A DNA stretch of 64,000 nt from Reinekea sp. G2M2-21. GTDB taxonomy: Bacteria > Pseudomonadota > Gammaproteobacteria > Pseudomonadales > Natronospirillaceae. The stretch spans positions 310,001-374,000 of the forward strand of contig NZ_JADPQG010000003.1 in assembly GCF_015687175.1 (NCBI RefSeq). The letters run 5' to 3'. Shown here piece after piece: positions 10,201 to 19,906 of the stretch; positions within the stretch are counted from its first letter, which is position 1; every line of letters starts with the position of its first letter. The position numbers and the translations under genes are program-made. The notes under the pieces are model-generated. The model searched no databases and had not been told where the DNA came from. It saw only the letters and a program-made list of their open reading frames with translations.

Positions 10201-11079
10201 CGCTGGCGAAAACTGCTGCCAGAATTCGATGTTGACGTGTTTGACGGTATCAATACGAAAGCCATCGGGCTTGAATTCCGAGACAATGTTTTTGAAAATG
10301 TCGATCATCCCTTCCACCACAGCCGGTTGTGTGGTGTCCAGATCGTCCAGACCACTGAAGTCGCCATAAATCGCATTTTCGCCTGAGAACGTGCTGTCAC
10401 CCTGATTATTGTAATACTGCGGATCATTCAACCATTCGGGCACTTTAGAGTTTTCCATACCTGCAGGAACAAACGGGGTGAGTCCGTTACCGTTGGCCTT
10501 TTCTTCCAGCGATACATAGCTGCAAGGTTTGCCGTTACTGATGCCGTCCGCGTCATGGCATTCTTCGTACTTGATCACGTCCGCGGTATGGTTGGTGATG
10601 ATGTCAAAGTACACCTTCATATTGCGCTCGTGCGCGGCGTCAATCAGTGACTGCAAGTCGTCGTTGGAGCCCAGGTGCGGATCAATCTGCGTGAAATCGA
10701 GCGTCCAGTAACCGTGGTAAGCCGAACTGAAGTCTTCCGGGCTGCCTTGAACAGCCTGGTTTTTCAAAATAGGGGTCATCCAAATTGCGGTGATACCGAG
10801 GTCTTTCAGGTAATCCAACCGGCTCTCCAAGCCAACCATGTCACCGCCGTGGTACATCCCTTTCGAGAAAAGGTCGAATCCGTGAATGTATTTGTCACCG
10901 CTCAAGCCACCCAGGTCATTGCTGAGGTCGCCGTTTTCGAACCGATCGGGCATGACAAAATAGAAAACATCGTCGCGAACATCGCGATCGAGATAGGGAA
11001 CTTCCGGTAAGCAACCGGTTATCGTGAATGCCGACGCGGCCAAAACCGCTGCCGTCAGCCTGTTTGCCTTCAACTTCAT
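7207..11079 (-). CDS. Extracellular GH13 alpha-amylase lipoprotein with tandem starch-binding modules
   Basis: The protein is 1,290 residues. The lipobox ITGC puts the lipid-anchored cysteine at residue 23. The GH13 barrel covers about 35-580. The nucleophile is D277 (GFRIDTVKH), the general acid E311 (FMFGEVYD), and the third carboxylate D382 (GGNHDMGR). A beta-rich linker follows, then two beta-sandwich modules of the NGW...FKFADSTWSSVNIG kind, similar to glycogen/starch-binding domains. Three C-terminal repeats resembling CBM26-type starch-binding modules end the protein (each with WPG..M..LG..W, VIFNDGANQTA, LYR...GCY). Starch is probably degraded at the cell surface. GGAG lies eight bases before the ATG. 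It is divergent from the second amylase gene. Confidence 0.92.
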   Translation of the reverse strand: MKLKANRLTAAVLAASAFTITGCLPEVPYLDRDVRDDVFYFVMPDRFENGDLSNDLGGLSGDKYIHGFDLFSKGMYHGGDMVGLESRLDYLKDLGITAIWMTPILKNQAVQGSPEDFSSAYHGYWTLDFTQIDPHLGSNDDLQSLIDAAHERNMKVYFDIITNHTADVIKYEECHDADGISNGKPCSYVSLEEKANGNGLTPFVPAGMENSKVPEWLNDPQYYNNQGDSTFSGENAIYGDFSGLDDLDTTQPAVVEGMIDIFKNIVSEFKPDGFRIDTVKHVNIEFWQQFSPAILEHAKSEGIPNFFMFGEVYDGNPQYLSQFTTVGKLPSVLDFGIQGAASSVFANNGGTHALSNLFAQDDVYSDADSDASLLMNFGGNHDMGRIGMFINNGNPLASDDEKLARAKLFNAFMFFARGIPVIYYGDEQGFTGDGGDQDAREDMFPSMVDIYNDNDLIGTNATTAVSNFDPEHPLYQAIADYADVYKAHRTLRYGVQVNRYSEDGGLYAFSRVDEDNREYLVVFNADTSNRSLTLPATANLYKPVVGADKIKADAEGDITLDIAALDFVIYQAASPVRKSPKSNFMLTGVPDGAAVAGRVDLSLELEESLSVLPTYTATFEASTDGGLSYTTLATDRTAPYRLFWQTGDLADGTDVIVRATLDNGQGKTTTSQLSMIIDSRVPETVTVDYENGNLRDSLYVADHNGGLQGPIALDNGTFTFNWDEDDDSQLLVFVNQNGDEFAIDKPVQITRSNIVALSEENAEGNLQAYVYVNNAGDVAKEDNDTGFLATELPLDAGAPAPLGDDLNVRGGLNGWGTDAMTYVGNQTYKAQLVVDKGDVEFKFADSTWSSVNIGGRVSEYGLVRGSNPGNLTNHFDERALYNFYLVSTELEGNPVILHFINKEVGPVGETLFVKGSLNGWSNDTPLTYIGNNTFETTVALTAGDYQFKLANNDWSWERVIADGQADLDVAETVVTSGANIALNAQYDANYTFTYLYDETLTVSSDYVSPDEPALQVVFKKPDNWGDAINIYFWEAATTETPTWPGIAMADLGDGWFGFTFNEGSNTANVIFNDGANQTANLYRDKNGCYVDATWQDSCPPYLGDSEPVDTLSVRFEAPADWANVNVYYWNTAPVPATVDWPGVAATPLYGNWWTFEFPEGVTASNVIFNNGSGAQTGDLYREGDGCYEFDTATWSDDCTVSMTVYFEKPADWGTELNTYFFNATAPSPAWPGNAMTDLGSNWYSYAFPDGVFAANVIFNDGANQTADLYREGDGCYDLAADAWSDTCAHP

Positions 11080-11671
11080 TGCTCTTACTCCGCCAGTGTA
11101 TTGTTGTTGTGCGAAGCCAAATCCTTTAACGAGACTGCGTTCCTTCGCTAAAAGGAGGCTAAATCCAGCGCTTAGTATATGGTGTTAAAGAAGTGGGTAA
11201 GGGTTGAAGCGCCAAACCCTGAAGATGGAAAAAGTGGACCCGTTGATTTTCATACCATTCATAAAACTTATAGTACGTAAAAATGAGCTGAAGCCGGATG
11301 CCTGCTGCGGTAGCCAAAGGCCTACATTTAGCGCATTACAGTGTTAAAAATCTCTCGAACAATGTTATTTTTTTTGTCGCACGACCTTCGCAGACGTGAC
11401 GCGATCCGACTTAAATTGACCAGTATTTTCGCGCCTATCATCATTGCAATTTATACTGCATTGAAAGAAAAACGGTCGCTTTGAATTTTTTTTAAAAAAT
11501 TTTTCCGCTGAGGTGTACGGATAAAAAAATCCCCACCCCCGGGAAAAATTTTGGCTTATCCAACCCTATTTTTTTTCTATCCGTTCTTACCCTCTCTTGC
11601 TTCATACACTACGCGCAAGAAGTACGGCTGAATAAGTGCCGTTAAATCCAACAACAAAAAAAGAAGTCATC
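11080..11671. promoter_or_regulatory. Divergent promoter region between two amylase genes
   Basis: This 590-bp spacer separates two divergent alpha-amylase genes and must hold both promoters. It contains long A/T runs around 11480-11510 and a C-rich tract near 11530. I looked for MalT-like boxes and CRP palindromes and found none convincing. The operator therefore stays undefined. Confidence 0.45.
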
Positions 11672-14600
11672 ATGAGCCAGAAACGTTTTGTAGTCAGCGC
11701 GCTCACGGCCGCTGTTTTGCTTGCCACCGGATGCAACTCATCCAAACCTTCCGACACCGATAACAACAGTGCTCCAGAAATACAGTTCAGTTCATCCACT
11801 CTGAATTTAAACGCGCTGGAAACGACACTCGTCACCTTTAGTGCGATAGACGCCGACAACGACTCGCTGGATATCCGCGTCGAAGATAATCCCGGTTGGA
11901 TTTATCTGGGCAACAACAAACTCGAAATGAGTCCAGCCAACCCGGACGCGGGCAGTCATACCATTGTGATAACCGCGGATGATGGAAAAGCGAAAACCGA
12001 AAAATCCATCACAATTAATGTTGCGCAGAACAATCCATTACCGGAACTGAGTGACTATAAAGCCCGTGCGCTGGAAGATGAAGTTTTTTACTTTGTCATG
12101 ACCGACCGGTTCGCCGACGGTGACCCGATGAACAACGAAGGCGATATCAGCGACCCGTTGGCTTTCGGTGGTTTCGATAAAACACGTGACGGTTATTACC
12201 ACGGTGGTGACCTGCAGGGTTTAACCGCAAAGCTGTCTTATATAGAAGATCTGGGCATCAGTTCAATCTGGCTCACACCAATTCTGAAAAATAAGGCCCT
12301 GCAAGGAGATTCGGCGGGTTATCACGGTTATTGGACATTGGACTTCACCTCGATCGACCCACACCTGGGTGGTGATGAAGGATTGCGTGAATTTATTGCC
12401 GCGGCACACGCGCGGAACATTAAGGTATTCTTTGACATCATCGTCAATCACAGTGCCGATGTCATCAAGTACGAAGAGTGCCACAACCCGGATGGTTCAT
12501 TGCTGACCGGCGTTGAGAAGTGCGACTACAAATCACTGGCACAGGTCGCCAGCGGCGACGACTACACGCCTTTCATTCCGGTCGGTGAAGAAACAGCAAA
12601 AACTCCTGCCTGGCTGAATGACACTCAGTATTATCACAACCAGGGTGAGTCGACCTGGGCAGGCGAAAACTCCCTGTATGGGGACTTCGTTGGCCTAGAC
12701 GATATCGACACGGACAATCCCGTTGTGGTTGATAACTTCATAGACGTATTCAAAGATATCGTCCGGGACTTCCGCCCTGATGGATTCCGCGTCGATACCG
12801 TGAAGCACGTTAATACGGAGTTTTGGCAAGAATTTACGCCCGCTGTGCTGGCTTACGCTCGTGCAGAGGATGACGATAGCTTAGGTACCAACGGCGCTGG
12901 CATTCCACATTTCACCATGTTCGGCGAAGTCTATTCGTCCGATCCTGGCACGTTAAGTTACTTTACCACCGAAGCCAAAATTCCGTCTGTGCTGGACTTT
13001 GGTTTCCAGGCATCCATGACCAGCGCCATCAACAATAACGGTGTTGTGGCCAGTGATGCCACACATCCGCTTACCGATCTGTTTACCAAAGACGACCTCT
13101 ATTCGGATGCCGACAGCGATGCGTCGACTTTGATTAACTTTGTCGGCAACCACGATATGGGCCGATTCGCGTCGTTCCTTGGCGACACTCTGGATTGGGA
13201 AGATAAATCGTTGGCTAAGGTCGATCTTGCGCACGCAGCGATGTATTTCAGCCGAGGCATTCCGGTGATTTATTATGGAGCAGAACAGGGCTTTATTGGA
13301 ACGGGTGGTGACAAGGCATCAAGACAGGACATGATGCCATCCGAAGTCGAGTACTACAACGCGACCGACATTCTGGGCAGTGACAAAACGTCGGCCGACA
13401 ATAATTTCGATACCGATCATCCGCTGTACTTGAAATGGCGCGAATACGCTCGCGTGTTGCGCGAGCACGACACATTACGCCACGGTATTCAGCACATTCG
13501 TAAGACCGATACATCCAACGGCTATGCGTTGGCACGTTTCAATCCAGAAACACAGGAAGAATACCTGGTGGTGTTCAACTTCAATCCGGATCGACGCAAA
13601 ACCATTGTGGTACCTGCTCTGGGCAATACCTATTCCGCTGTCTATGGAATCGACACAGATATCACCAAAGATGTCGACGACAAGCTGAACATTCCGGTTC
13701 CAGCCAGCAGCTTGGTCATTCTTAAGACCACCGGCATCGCCGATATGCCCGCACCGGTGATCAACACGATTACCGGACCTGAAGATGGTAGTTACGTTTC
13801 TGGGAATCTGGAATTTATTGCCGAACTGACGGACGCGGACAGTCGAGATATCCCGACTTACACCGTCACCCTGCAATACTCGATGGATAACGGAACAAAC
13901 TGGTCGGTCGCCGCTGTTGATCACGATTACCCTTATCAACTCTATTTCAATACCGCCGATATCGACGATGGCACGGACATTCAGGTTCGGATAGTCGCTG
14001 AAAACCTCGCAATGGATGCCGCAACGTCAGCGGTCACCACCTTAACGGTCGACAGTCGATCACCAATGGTCACCTTGGATTATGAAGGAGCAACCGCCGG
14101 TAAAAAAGTCGCGATCACCTTCGACAACGGTTCAACGCAAACGCTTGCCGCCGACAGCACCGTCTCGTTCTCATGGACAGAAAAAAGCAATGCTCTAGTG
14201 ACCTTCTTTACAACGTCTGGCGGTTTCAGTGCGGATCAACCGGTATGGATCACTCGTGATCAAGTGATGGCCAATGCCAGCGCCAATGTTGGCACCGGGG
14301 AATTGGAATCCACCCTGTTTATCAACACCGCAGGCTCCGTCGCCGGTACTGACAATGACACCGGTAATCCGGTGGTCAAATTTGATCAATCCGCTGCGGC
14401 GCCATTTACGCCAGTCCTAAATGTGCGCGGTTCACTGAACAGTTGGGGGGTCACACCGATGACCTATGCCGACGGTACCTATTCCGCCACGGTGACGCTG
14501 CCGGTTGGCGATATTGAATATAAATTCGCGGATGCGGCCTGGGCCAGCGTGAACATTGGTGGCCCGGTGTCGGAGTCTGGTCTGGTTCGCAGCAGCAACC

Positions 14601-14722
14601 CTGCCAACCTCAATCAAACCATTAGCAGCGCCGGTAACTACGACCTGTATCTGTTGGTCGGCGATATCGATGCGAATGGATCAGCAAGTGAGTACGTGCA
14701 CATTATTGATCCGGCGGAATAA
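11672..14722 (+). CDS. Second extracellular GH13 alpha-amylase lipoprotein
   Basis: The protein is 1,016 residues. The start MSQKRF is chosen because it gives a clean lipoprotein signal with lipobox LATGC (Cys21); an in-frame ATG 12 codons earlier gives none. Residues 33-120 form an Ig/cadherin-like domain. The GH13 catalytic domain follows from about 137, with D375 (GFRVDTVKH), E419 (MFGEVYS) and D494 (VGNHDMGRF). The C-terminal part has a beta-sandwich starch-binding module (SLNSWGVTPMTYADGTYSAT then FADAAWASVNIGG), matching the one in the divergent amylase. The two are paralogues with different accessory modules. Confidence 0.92.
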   Translation: MSQKRFVVSALTAAVLLATGCNSSKPSDTDNNSAPEIQFSSSTLNLNALETTLVTFSAIDADNDSLDIRVEDNPGWIYLGNNKLEMSPANPDAGSHTIVITADDGKAKTEKSITINVAQNNPLPELSDYKARALEDEVFYFVMTDRFADGDPMNNEGDISDPLAFGGFDKTRDGYYHGGDLQGLTAKLSYIEDLGISSIWLTPILKNKALQGDSAGYHGYWTLDFTSIDPHLGGDEGLREFIAAAHARNIKVFFDIIVNHSADVIKYEECHNPDGSLLTGVEKCDYKSLAQVASGDDYTPFIPVGEETAKTPAWLNDTQYYHNQGESTWAGENSLYGDFVGLDDIDTDNPVVVDNFIDVFKDIVRDFRPDGFRVDTVKHVNTEFWQEFTPAVLAYARAEDDDSLGTNGAGIPHFTMFGEVYSSDPGTLSYFTTEAKIPSVLDFGFQASMTSAINNNGVVASDATHPLTDLFTKDDLYSDADSDASTLINFVGNHDMGRFASFLGDTLDWEDKSLAKVDLAHAAMYFSRGIPVIYYGAEQGFIGTGGDKASRQDMMPSEVEYYNATDILGSDKTSADNNFDTDHPLYLKWREYARVLREHDTLRHGIQHIRKTDTSNGYALARFNPETQEEYLVVFNFNPDRRKTIVVPALGNTYSAVYGIDTDITKDVDDKLNIPVPASSLVILKTTGIADMPAPVINTITGPEDGSYVSGNLEFIAELTDADSRDIPTYTVTLQYSMDNGTNWSVAAVDHDYPYQLYFNTADIDDGTDIQVRIVAENLAMDAATSAVTTLTVDSRSPMVTLDYEGATAGKKVAITFDNGSTQTLAADSTVSFSWTEKSNALVTFFTTSGGFSADQPVWITRDQVMANASANVGTGELESTLFINTAGSVAGTDNDTGNPVVKFDQSAAAPFTPVLNVRGSLNSWGVTPMTYADGTYSATVTLPVGDIEYKFADAAWASVNIGGPVSESGLVRSSNPANLNQTISSAGNYDLYLLVGDIDANGSASEYVHIIDPAE

Positions 14723-14808
14723 CAACAAACCTTGCGGCACCGGGAGCATTCCCGGCGCCGCGAATTTCCATCCCACTCAACACTTATAAAAACAAAACAG
14801 GAAATGAC

Positions 14809-17800
14809 ATGAGTAAAACCAGTACGCTGTTTAAGTACTCGGCATTGGCACTGGTCATCGGCCTTTCGGCCTGTGACAAGTCTAATCCGGGCAACGACGA
14901 TCCATTAACCTGCATCGCACCGCAAATTCTGAATGAGGCGGGTGACGCCTGTATTGACGACGCCAACGCGCTGGTTGTTCCAGCAGCCAACCAAGCGGTC
15001 GTTTATTACAAACGCCAAGACGGCGACTACGACGGCTGGGGTCTTCATCTTTGGGGTGATGACATGGCGGAAGAAGGCATCACTTGGGGCACGCCTTTGC
15101 TGCCCGACGGAGTTCACCCGTTGTACGGTGCGTATTTCCTCGTTGATCTGACCGATGAAAACTGGACCGGCTTTAACTTCATCGTACACAACGGTGACGC
15201 GAAAGACATCGGTGGTGGAGACCTGGTATACGATCGGGTTGAATTCGGTGATGACGTGTTTTCATTCCAGGGTGTCGCCGAACTCTTTGCCGACCCGATT
15301 GAAGAAATTCCTGTCATGCTGTCCGGCGCATCTGCACACTTCATTGATGTGCTGGATGCGGACGGAGCCAGTATTATGTTCCCGGCACGGGTAGAGTCCA
15401 ACGCATTCAAACTCTGGCACTCGCCCACCGCCAGCCTGGTTTTCGATGCAGAAACGAAAACCGTATCCGGTGGCACCGCGATCGATATGGCATTAGAGCC
15501 AATGTCTGAAACCCAGCAAGATGCGATGCCTCATCTGAAGGGCCTGACAGGATTCTGGGTAGATACCACGGCCAGCGAAGCAAAGTCTTTGTTAAAAGAG
15601 CAACTCTGGGTTGTTGAGTCGAACGCGGACGGTGAAGCGGTTCAATTAACCCGTGTACAAACACCGAATGTATTGGACGCCTTGTATGCAACGGCAGCGC
15701 AAGATGCCCAACTCGGTGCCTATGACAACAGCGGTGTAACTCACTTCGCGCTGTGGGCACCTACTGCACAAAGTGTTTCCGTTCAGGTGTTCAATGCACC
15801 GACCGATTTAACACCAAGCGAAACCATTACGTTGACCGAAGACGCAACGACAGGGATTTGGGGCGCTGACGCATCGTCGGACTTAACCGGTAAGTACTAT
15901 ATCTACGACATCAGTGTTTTCCATCACGCCACTGACGCAATTGAAAGCTACACCGTTAGTGACCCATACAGTTTGAGCCTGTCGACCAACTCACTGTTCT
16001 CTCAGGTTGTTGATCTCGACGACGTATCCTTGCAACCGGCTGGCGGCTGGACCGTTAACAAAGCGTTTGCGGATGTCACCAACCCCGAAGATATTTCTGT
16101 CTACGAAACCCACGTGCGGGATATTACGTTGTGGGATGGCGCGGGCACTGAAGCGCTGAACGGTAAGTTTAAAGCGTTCACTGAGTCATCGCGCGAGTCG
16201 ATGCAACATCTGCAGGCACTGCGCAATGCCGGTATGACGGCCGTCCAGATTCTGCCAGCATTCGACATTGCCACCATCGATGAAGATGAAAGCATGCGCG
16301 TCGACATCACTGACACCATGGCCGACTACTGTGCCATCAGTACAGACGCAGCGGCCAAAGCGGCAGACCTCAGCCTGTCATGTGATGCAACCGTGATTGA
16401 AACGGCTCTGGGTACTCTGGACGTTACGACCGGGGATGCTCAGGACTTCTACAGCCACCTGCGCGGTGTTGACAGCTTCAACTGGGGTTATGACCCATTC
16501 CATTACACTGTTCCGGAAGGCTCTTACGCCACAGATCCGGAAGGTACAACCCGTATTGTTGAATTCCGTGAAATGGTCGAAGCACTGCATGACATGGATT
16601 ACATGGTGGTAATGGACGTGGTGTATAACCACACCAACGCCAGTGGTCTGCACGAGAAATCCGTACTCGATAAAGTCGTTCCCGGTTACTACCACCGTCG
16701 CGATATTGCATCGGGCGCCGTGACCAAAGATTCCTGTTGTGATGATACCGCGACCGAACATGACATGATGTCAAAACTGATGGCCGACTCACTGGTTGTT
16801 TGGGCTCGCGATTACCAGGTAGACGCATTCCGCTTTGACCTGATGGGTCTGCAAACCAAAGCAGCGATGGAAAATGCGCTGGCGAAAGTGAAAGCGGTGA
16901 ATCCGGATGTCTACTTCTACGGCGAAGGTTGGGACTATGGTGCGGCCGGCAGCAATGGCCGTGGTGAAAACGCATCGCAATCCAATATCGCAGGTTCTGA
17001 AATCGGTACCTTTACCGACCGACTGCGCGACGGCGTACGGGGTGGTGGTCCATTCGATAATATGGACGGTGACGAACAGTCACTGCGTCGCAATCAGGGT
17101 CTGTCAAACAGTGCCGTTGCAAATGAGCTCAACCTGGTCACCTCTGTCGACCCTGACGCAGGTACTGCTGACGATAATGCCAAAACACCGGATCAAGAAT
17201 TAGCGGAAAATATCCTGAAAAATGCTGACCTGGTTCGTTTAGGTCTGGCAGGCAACCTGAAAACCTTTGGCTTCAAAGGCTACGAGGACACATCCGTAAC
17301 CGGAGCGACGGTCCTGTATGGCGACAGCGCAGCGGGCTATGCCGATGATCCGCAGCAAATCATCAACTACGTATCCAAGCACGACAATCAAACCTTATGG
17401 GACATCATTGCGTATAAAGCAGCGGATACGGTCACCAGTACAGAGCGCGCTCGTATGCAAGCGCTGGCAGTTGCCACCAGTACTTTTGCACAAGGTGTAC
17501 CGTTCTTTCATATGGGTGTTGACCTGTTGCGCTCCAAGTCGATGGAAAGAGACTCCTATGATTCCGGCGACTGGTTCAACAAAGTCGACTTTGCAGCCAA
17601 CGCGGATTCAAACTGGAATGTCGGATTACCACGTGAAGACAAAGATGGCAGCAACTGGGATATCATTGGCACGATCATCGCGGACGCCGATTCCGACCCA
17701 AGCACGACGGATGTCCAATGGATGCGTGATCAGTTCCAGGAAATGTTGACTATTCGCGCCGACAGCCCTCTGTTCCGTTTAACCACTGCTGACGAAATCA

Positions 17801-19107
17801 AAGGCCGTATTGCGTTCCATAATACAGGTGCGGATCAAACCGCCGGTGTGATTGCGATGTCCATCGACGATGGTGTGAACGCGCCAAGCGATCTGGACAC
17901 AAATTACGACGCGATCGTGGTGATTTTCAACTACACCAATACTTCACAAGACGTTGTGGTTGACGGTGCCGCTGGCTTCACCCAGCACAGCGCCCAAACA
18001 GAAACCACTGGGGTAGCTTTTGATGCGGGCACGTCAACCTTTACGGTTCCTGCCTTAACGACAGCGGTATTCGTTGCCGATCAGGGCGGCGCACAGGGAG
18101 CCGGTATTCCCGCTGGTGATGTGGCGCCGTTTGGAGACACAACACTTTTTGCGGTTGGCTCACTTTCGGGTTGGTCACACGTCTATGATGGCTATTATGC
18201 CGGTGAAGGCGTTTATAAGTTTGCTGTCCATATAGATGCTGCCGGCGACTATGCCTTCCGATTCACGGATGCCAGTTGGGGGAACAGTACGAATGCCGAC
18301 AGCTTCACCAACGGTGTGGATTCGGCTTTTGTGTTAACGGCAGCTGGAGATGGCGATAACAACTTTGCACTGACCGTGGCTGAGGGTGAACAAGGTGATT
18401 ATGAGTTTACTCTAGACCTCAGCGACTCCGTACCAGAAGTAACGATTGCTGCAAAAGACTACGCACTAGCAAACGACATCTATGTTCGAGGTTCAATTAC
18501 CGATGCTGGATGGGCAGCTGTTTCCACTGGACTCTTCACCTACGACAACGCAGGTGAATATTTCGTATGGATCAACGCTGCTACTGGAAACTATGCATTC
18601 AAAATAGCGGATGACGCCTGGACGGCTGGCACTAACTTTGGTTCGGGCAGTGTTACCGATGTTGTTTTGGGTACAGCATTACCATTGGATGGATCTGGTG
18701 ACATTAACATTGCTATACCCAGCGATGGTTACTACAAGTTTAAAGTTGATACGATGAAGAGTTTGTTGAACCCTGAATTGACGGTCTCCGCCGATGTCGC
18801 ACCACAAGGGGATCTGTATATCAGAGGATCGATGAACGGCTTCGGAACAACCGATCAAATGACTTACGATGGTCTCGGCATCTACAGTCTGACGCTGACA
18901 CTGGATGCGACCACCAGCTATCAGTTTAAAGTAGCCCACTCCGACTGGGGACAAGCGAACTGGGGCTTTGGTACCGATACGACGGGAACCGAATTCGCAC
19001 TGACGAACAACGGCGGCAATTTCGAATTTACGACGACAACCGCTGGCGATTATGTATTTACATTTAACGCCAACGATACCATTGTCACAGTCACTACTGC
19101 GCCTTAA
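14809..19107 (+). CDS. Pullulanase-type alpha-glucan debranching lipoprotein
   Basis: The protein is 1,432 residues with lipobox GLSAC (Cys22). An N-terminal CBM41-type domain (residues 50-135, VVYYKRQDGDYDGWGLHLWG) is followed by a CBM48-like domain (THFALWAPTAQSVSVQVFN) and a GH13 pullulanase barrel. Conserved residues include D677 (AFRFDLMG), E706 (FYGEGWDYG) and D859 (YVSKHDNQT); YNHTNASG is also present. Three beta-sandwich starch-binding repeats end the protein. It hydrolyses alpha-1,6 branches, complementing the two amylases. It starts 86 bp after the second amylase gene in the same direction, so joint transcription is likely, and is followed by a strong terminator. Confidence 0.92.
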   Translation: MSKTSTLFKYSALALVIGLSACDKSNPGNDDPLTCIAPQILNEAGDACIDDANALVVPAANQAVVYYKRQDGDYDGWGLHLWGDDMAEEGITWGTPLLPDGVHPLYGAYFLVDLTDENWTGFNFIVHNGDAKDIGGGDLVYDRVEFGDDVFSFQGVAELFADPIEEIPVMLSGASAHFIDVLDADGASIMFPARVESNAFKLWHSPTASLVFDAETKTVSGGTAIDMALEPMSETQQDAMPHLKGLTGFWVDTTASEAKSLLKEQLWVVESNADGEAVQLTRVQTPNVLDALYATAAQDAQLGAYDNSGVTHFALWAPTAQSVSVQVFNAPTDLTPSETITLTEDATTGIWGADASSDLTGKYYIYDISVFHHATDAIESYTVSDPYSLSLSTNSLFSQVVDLDDVSLQPAGGWTVNKAFADVTNPEDISVYETHVRDITLWDGAGTEALNGKFKAFTESSRESMQHLQALRNAGMTAVQILPAFDIATIDEDESMRVDITDTMADYCAISTDAAAKAADLSLSCDATVIETALGTLDVTTGDAQDFYSHLRGVDSFNWGYDPFHYTVPEGSYATDPEGTTRIVEFREMVEALHDMDYMVVMDVVYNHTNASGLHEKSVLDKVVPGYYHRRDIASGAVTKDSCCDDTATEHDMMSKLMADSLVVWARDYQVDAFRFDLMGLQTKAAMENALAKVKAVNPDVYFYGEGWDYGAAGSNGRGENASQSNIAGSEIGTFTDRLRDGVRGGGPFDNMDGDEQSLRRNQGLSNSAVANELNLVTSVDPDAGTADDNAKTPDQELAENILKNADLVRLGLAGNLKTFGFKGYEDTSVTGATVLYGDSAAGYADDPQQIINYVSKHDNQTLWDIIAYKAADTVTSTERARMQALAVATSTFAQGVPFFHMGVDLLRSKSMERDSYDSGDWFNKVDFAANADSNWNVGLPREDKDGSNWDIIGTIIADADSDPSTTDVQWMRDQFQEMLTIRADSPLFRLTTADEIKGRIAFHNTGADQTAGVIAMSIDDGVNAPSDLDTNYDAIVVIFNYTNTSQDVVVDGAAGFTQHSAQTETTGVAFDAGTSTFTVPALTTAVFVADQGGAQGAGIPAGDVAPFGDTTLFAVGSLSGWSHVYDGYYAGEGVYKFAVHIDAAGDYAFRFTDASWGNSTNADSFTNGVDSAFVLTAAGDGDNNFALTVAEGEQGDYEFTLDLSDSVPEVTIAAKDYALANDIYVRGSITDAGWAAVSTGLFTYDNAGEYFVWINAATGNYAFKIADDAWTAGTNFGSGSVTDVVLGTALPLDGSGDINIAIPSDGYYKFKVDTMKSLLNPELTVSADVAPQGDLYIRGSMNGFGTTDQMTYDGLGIYSLTLTLDATTSYQFKVAHSDWGQANWGFGTDTTGTEFALTNNGGNFEFTTTTAGDYVFTFNANDTIVTVTTAP

Positions 19108-19130
19108 GTCAGCATCATAGTAAGGACAAC

Positions 19131-19154
19131 AAGCCCTCCTCGGAGGGCTTTTTT
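19131..19154 (+). terminator. Intrinsic terminator after the pullulanase gene
   Basis: The stem AGCCCTCC / GGAGGGCT with a 2-base loop is followed by six T residues, 24 bases after the pullulanase stop codon. Confidence 0.88.
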
Positions 19155-19176
19155 GTTTCCGTAGTGAATAAAAAAA

Positions 19177-19506
19177 TTACACGTTCAGAAACTCAATGGC
19201 CTCGCCGCGATTGCATTCGCGAATAAAATCACGCAACGCCCGACTGTTGATTTCCCGCCACTCACCTTCAATGGTCAGCTTAACGCGGTAATTGGCAAAT
19301 TTCTGCAATATGTCCCCGGCTAACCGGGTACTCAGATCAAAAAATTCATCGGCAAAATGGCATTGCCGGGCAATAATATGCTGCGCACCGAGGTAACTGG
19401 CGTTACCCAGTAAATCCAGACTGTCATTGACCGTCCAGATCACCACATCGTCTGCCACCAAAGTGACGGACTGAGGTTTGGTTTGCGGATTCAAGACTAG
19501 TTTCAC
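19177..19506 (-). CDS. DUF4180-family protein
   Basis: The protein is about 109 residues. The segment DEFFDLSTRLAGDILQKFAN, followed by YRVKLTIEG and SRALRDFIRECNRG, matches the DUF4180 pattern (small single-domain proteins of unknown function). GAGGAG lies five bases before the chosen GTG at 19504-19506; a GTG two codons upstream overlaps that site. It is convergent with the pullulanase gene and lies next to its terminator. No function can be proposed. Confidence 0.75.
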   Translation of the reverse strand: MKLVLNPQTKPQSVTLVADDVVIWTVNDSLDLLGNASYLGAQHIIARQCHFADEFFDLSTRLAGDILQKFANYRVKLTIEGEWREINSRALRDFIRECNRGEAIEFLNV

Positions 19507-19584
19507 GGTCACTCCTCATTAACGGTTAACTCACATCCTTGTGAGCGATAATCGTCCCTGTTACGAACACGGTGGAGGCTTCTC

Positions 19585-19785
19585 TTATGGGGCCCGCGTA
19601 ACAGCGCCGAATACAATGTATTCCTGAGTACGGGGTGCACGTTCATGCACACGTCGCTCACTGTTCACGTTGTCCAGCCCCAAGTCGCGGCGCAGGTGTT
19701 CATTGGCTCCGATCAGGCGAATGCTTTTCGCCGCACGGCGTGGAAATAATGCACGTACACGAGCAAAGGTATTTGCTAAGTTCAT
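19585..19785 (-). CDS. Small basic protein, possibly DUF1127-like
   Basis: The protein is 66 residues and basic, with an ANEHLRRDLGLDN segment that resembles the short DUF1127 motif (hLRDIGL). GGAG lies eight bases before the ATG, so it is likely translated. DUF1127-like proteins are often small Arg-rich RNA-associated factors, but this assignment is weak. It lies downstream of a 34-codon ORF on the same strand. Confidence 0.55.
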   Translation of the reverse strand: MNLANTFARVRALFPRRAAKSIRLIGANEHLRRDLGLDNVNSERRVHERAPRTQEYIVFGAVTRAP

Positions 19786-19906
19786 AACGTAACTCCAATA
19801 AAAAAAATTATCAGTTGGTTAGTGATGAACCGGGGAAATCAGAATAGGAATAATGAGAAGTGTTCTCGAACCGCTGCTAATTTCCGCGGTTCGATTAAAA
19901 AAAAGA

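Noticed and set aside
7195-11010. Several plus-strand frames opposite the first amylase gene
   Set aside because: They lie antisense to a long gene with clear catalytic motifs and show no family match.
11080-11671. MalT box near the C-rich tract
   Set aside because: The tract near 11530 does not match GGGGAKGAGG on either strand closely enough.
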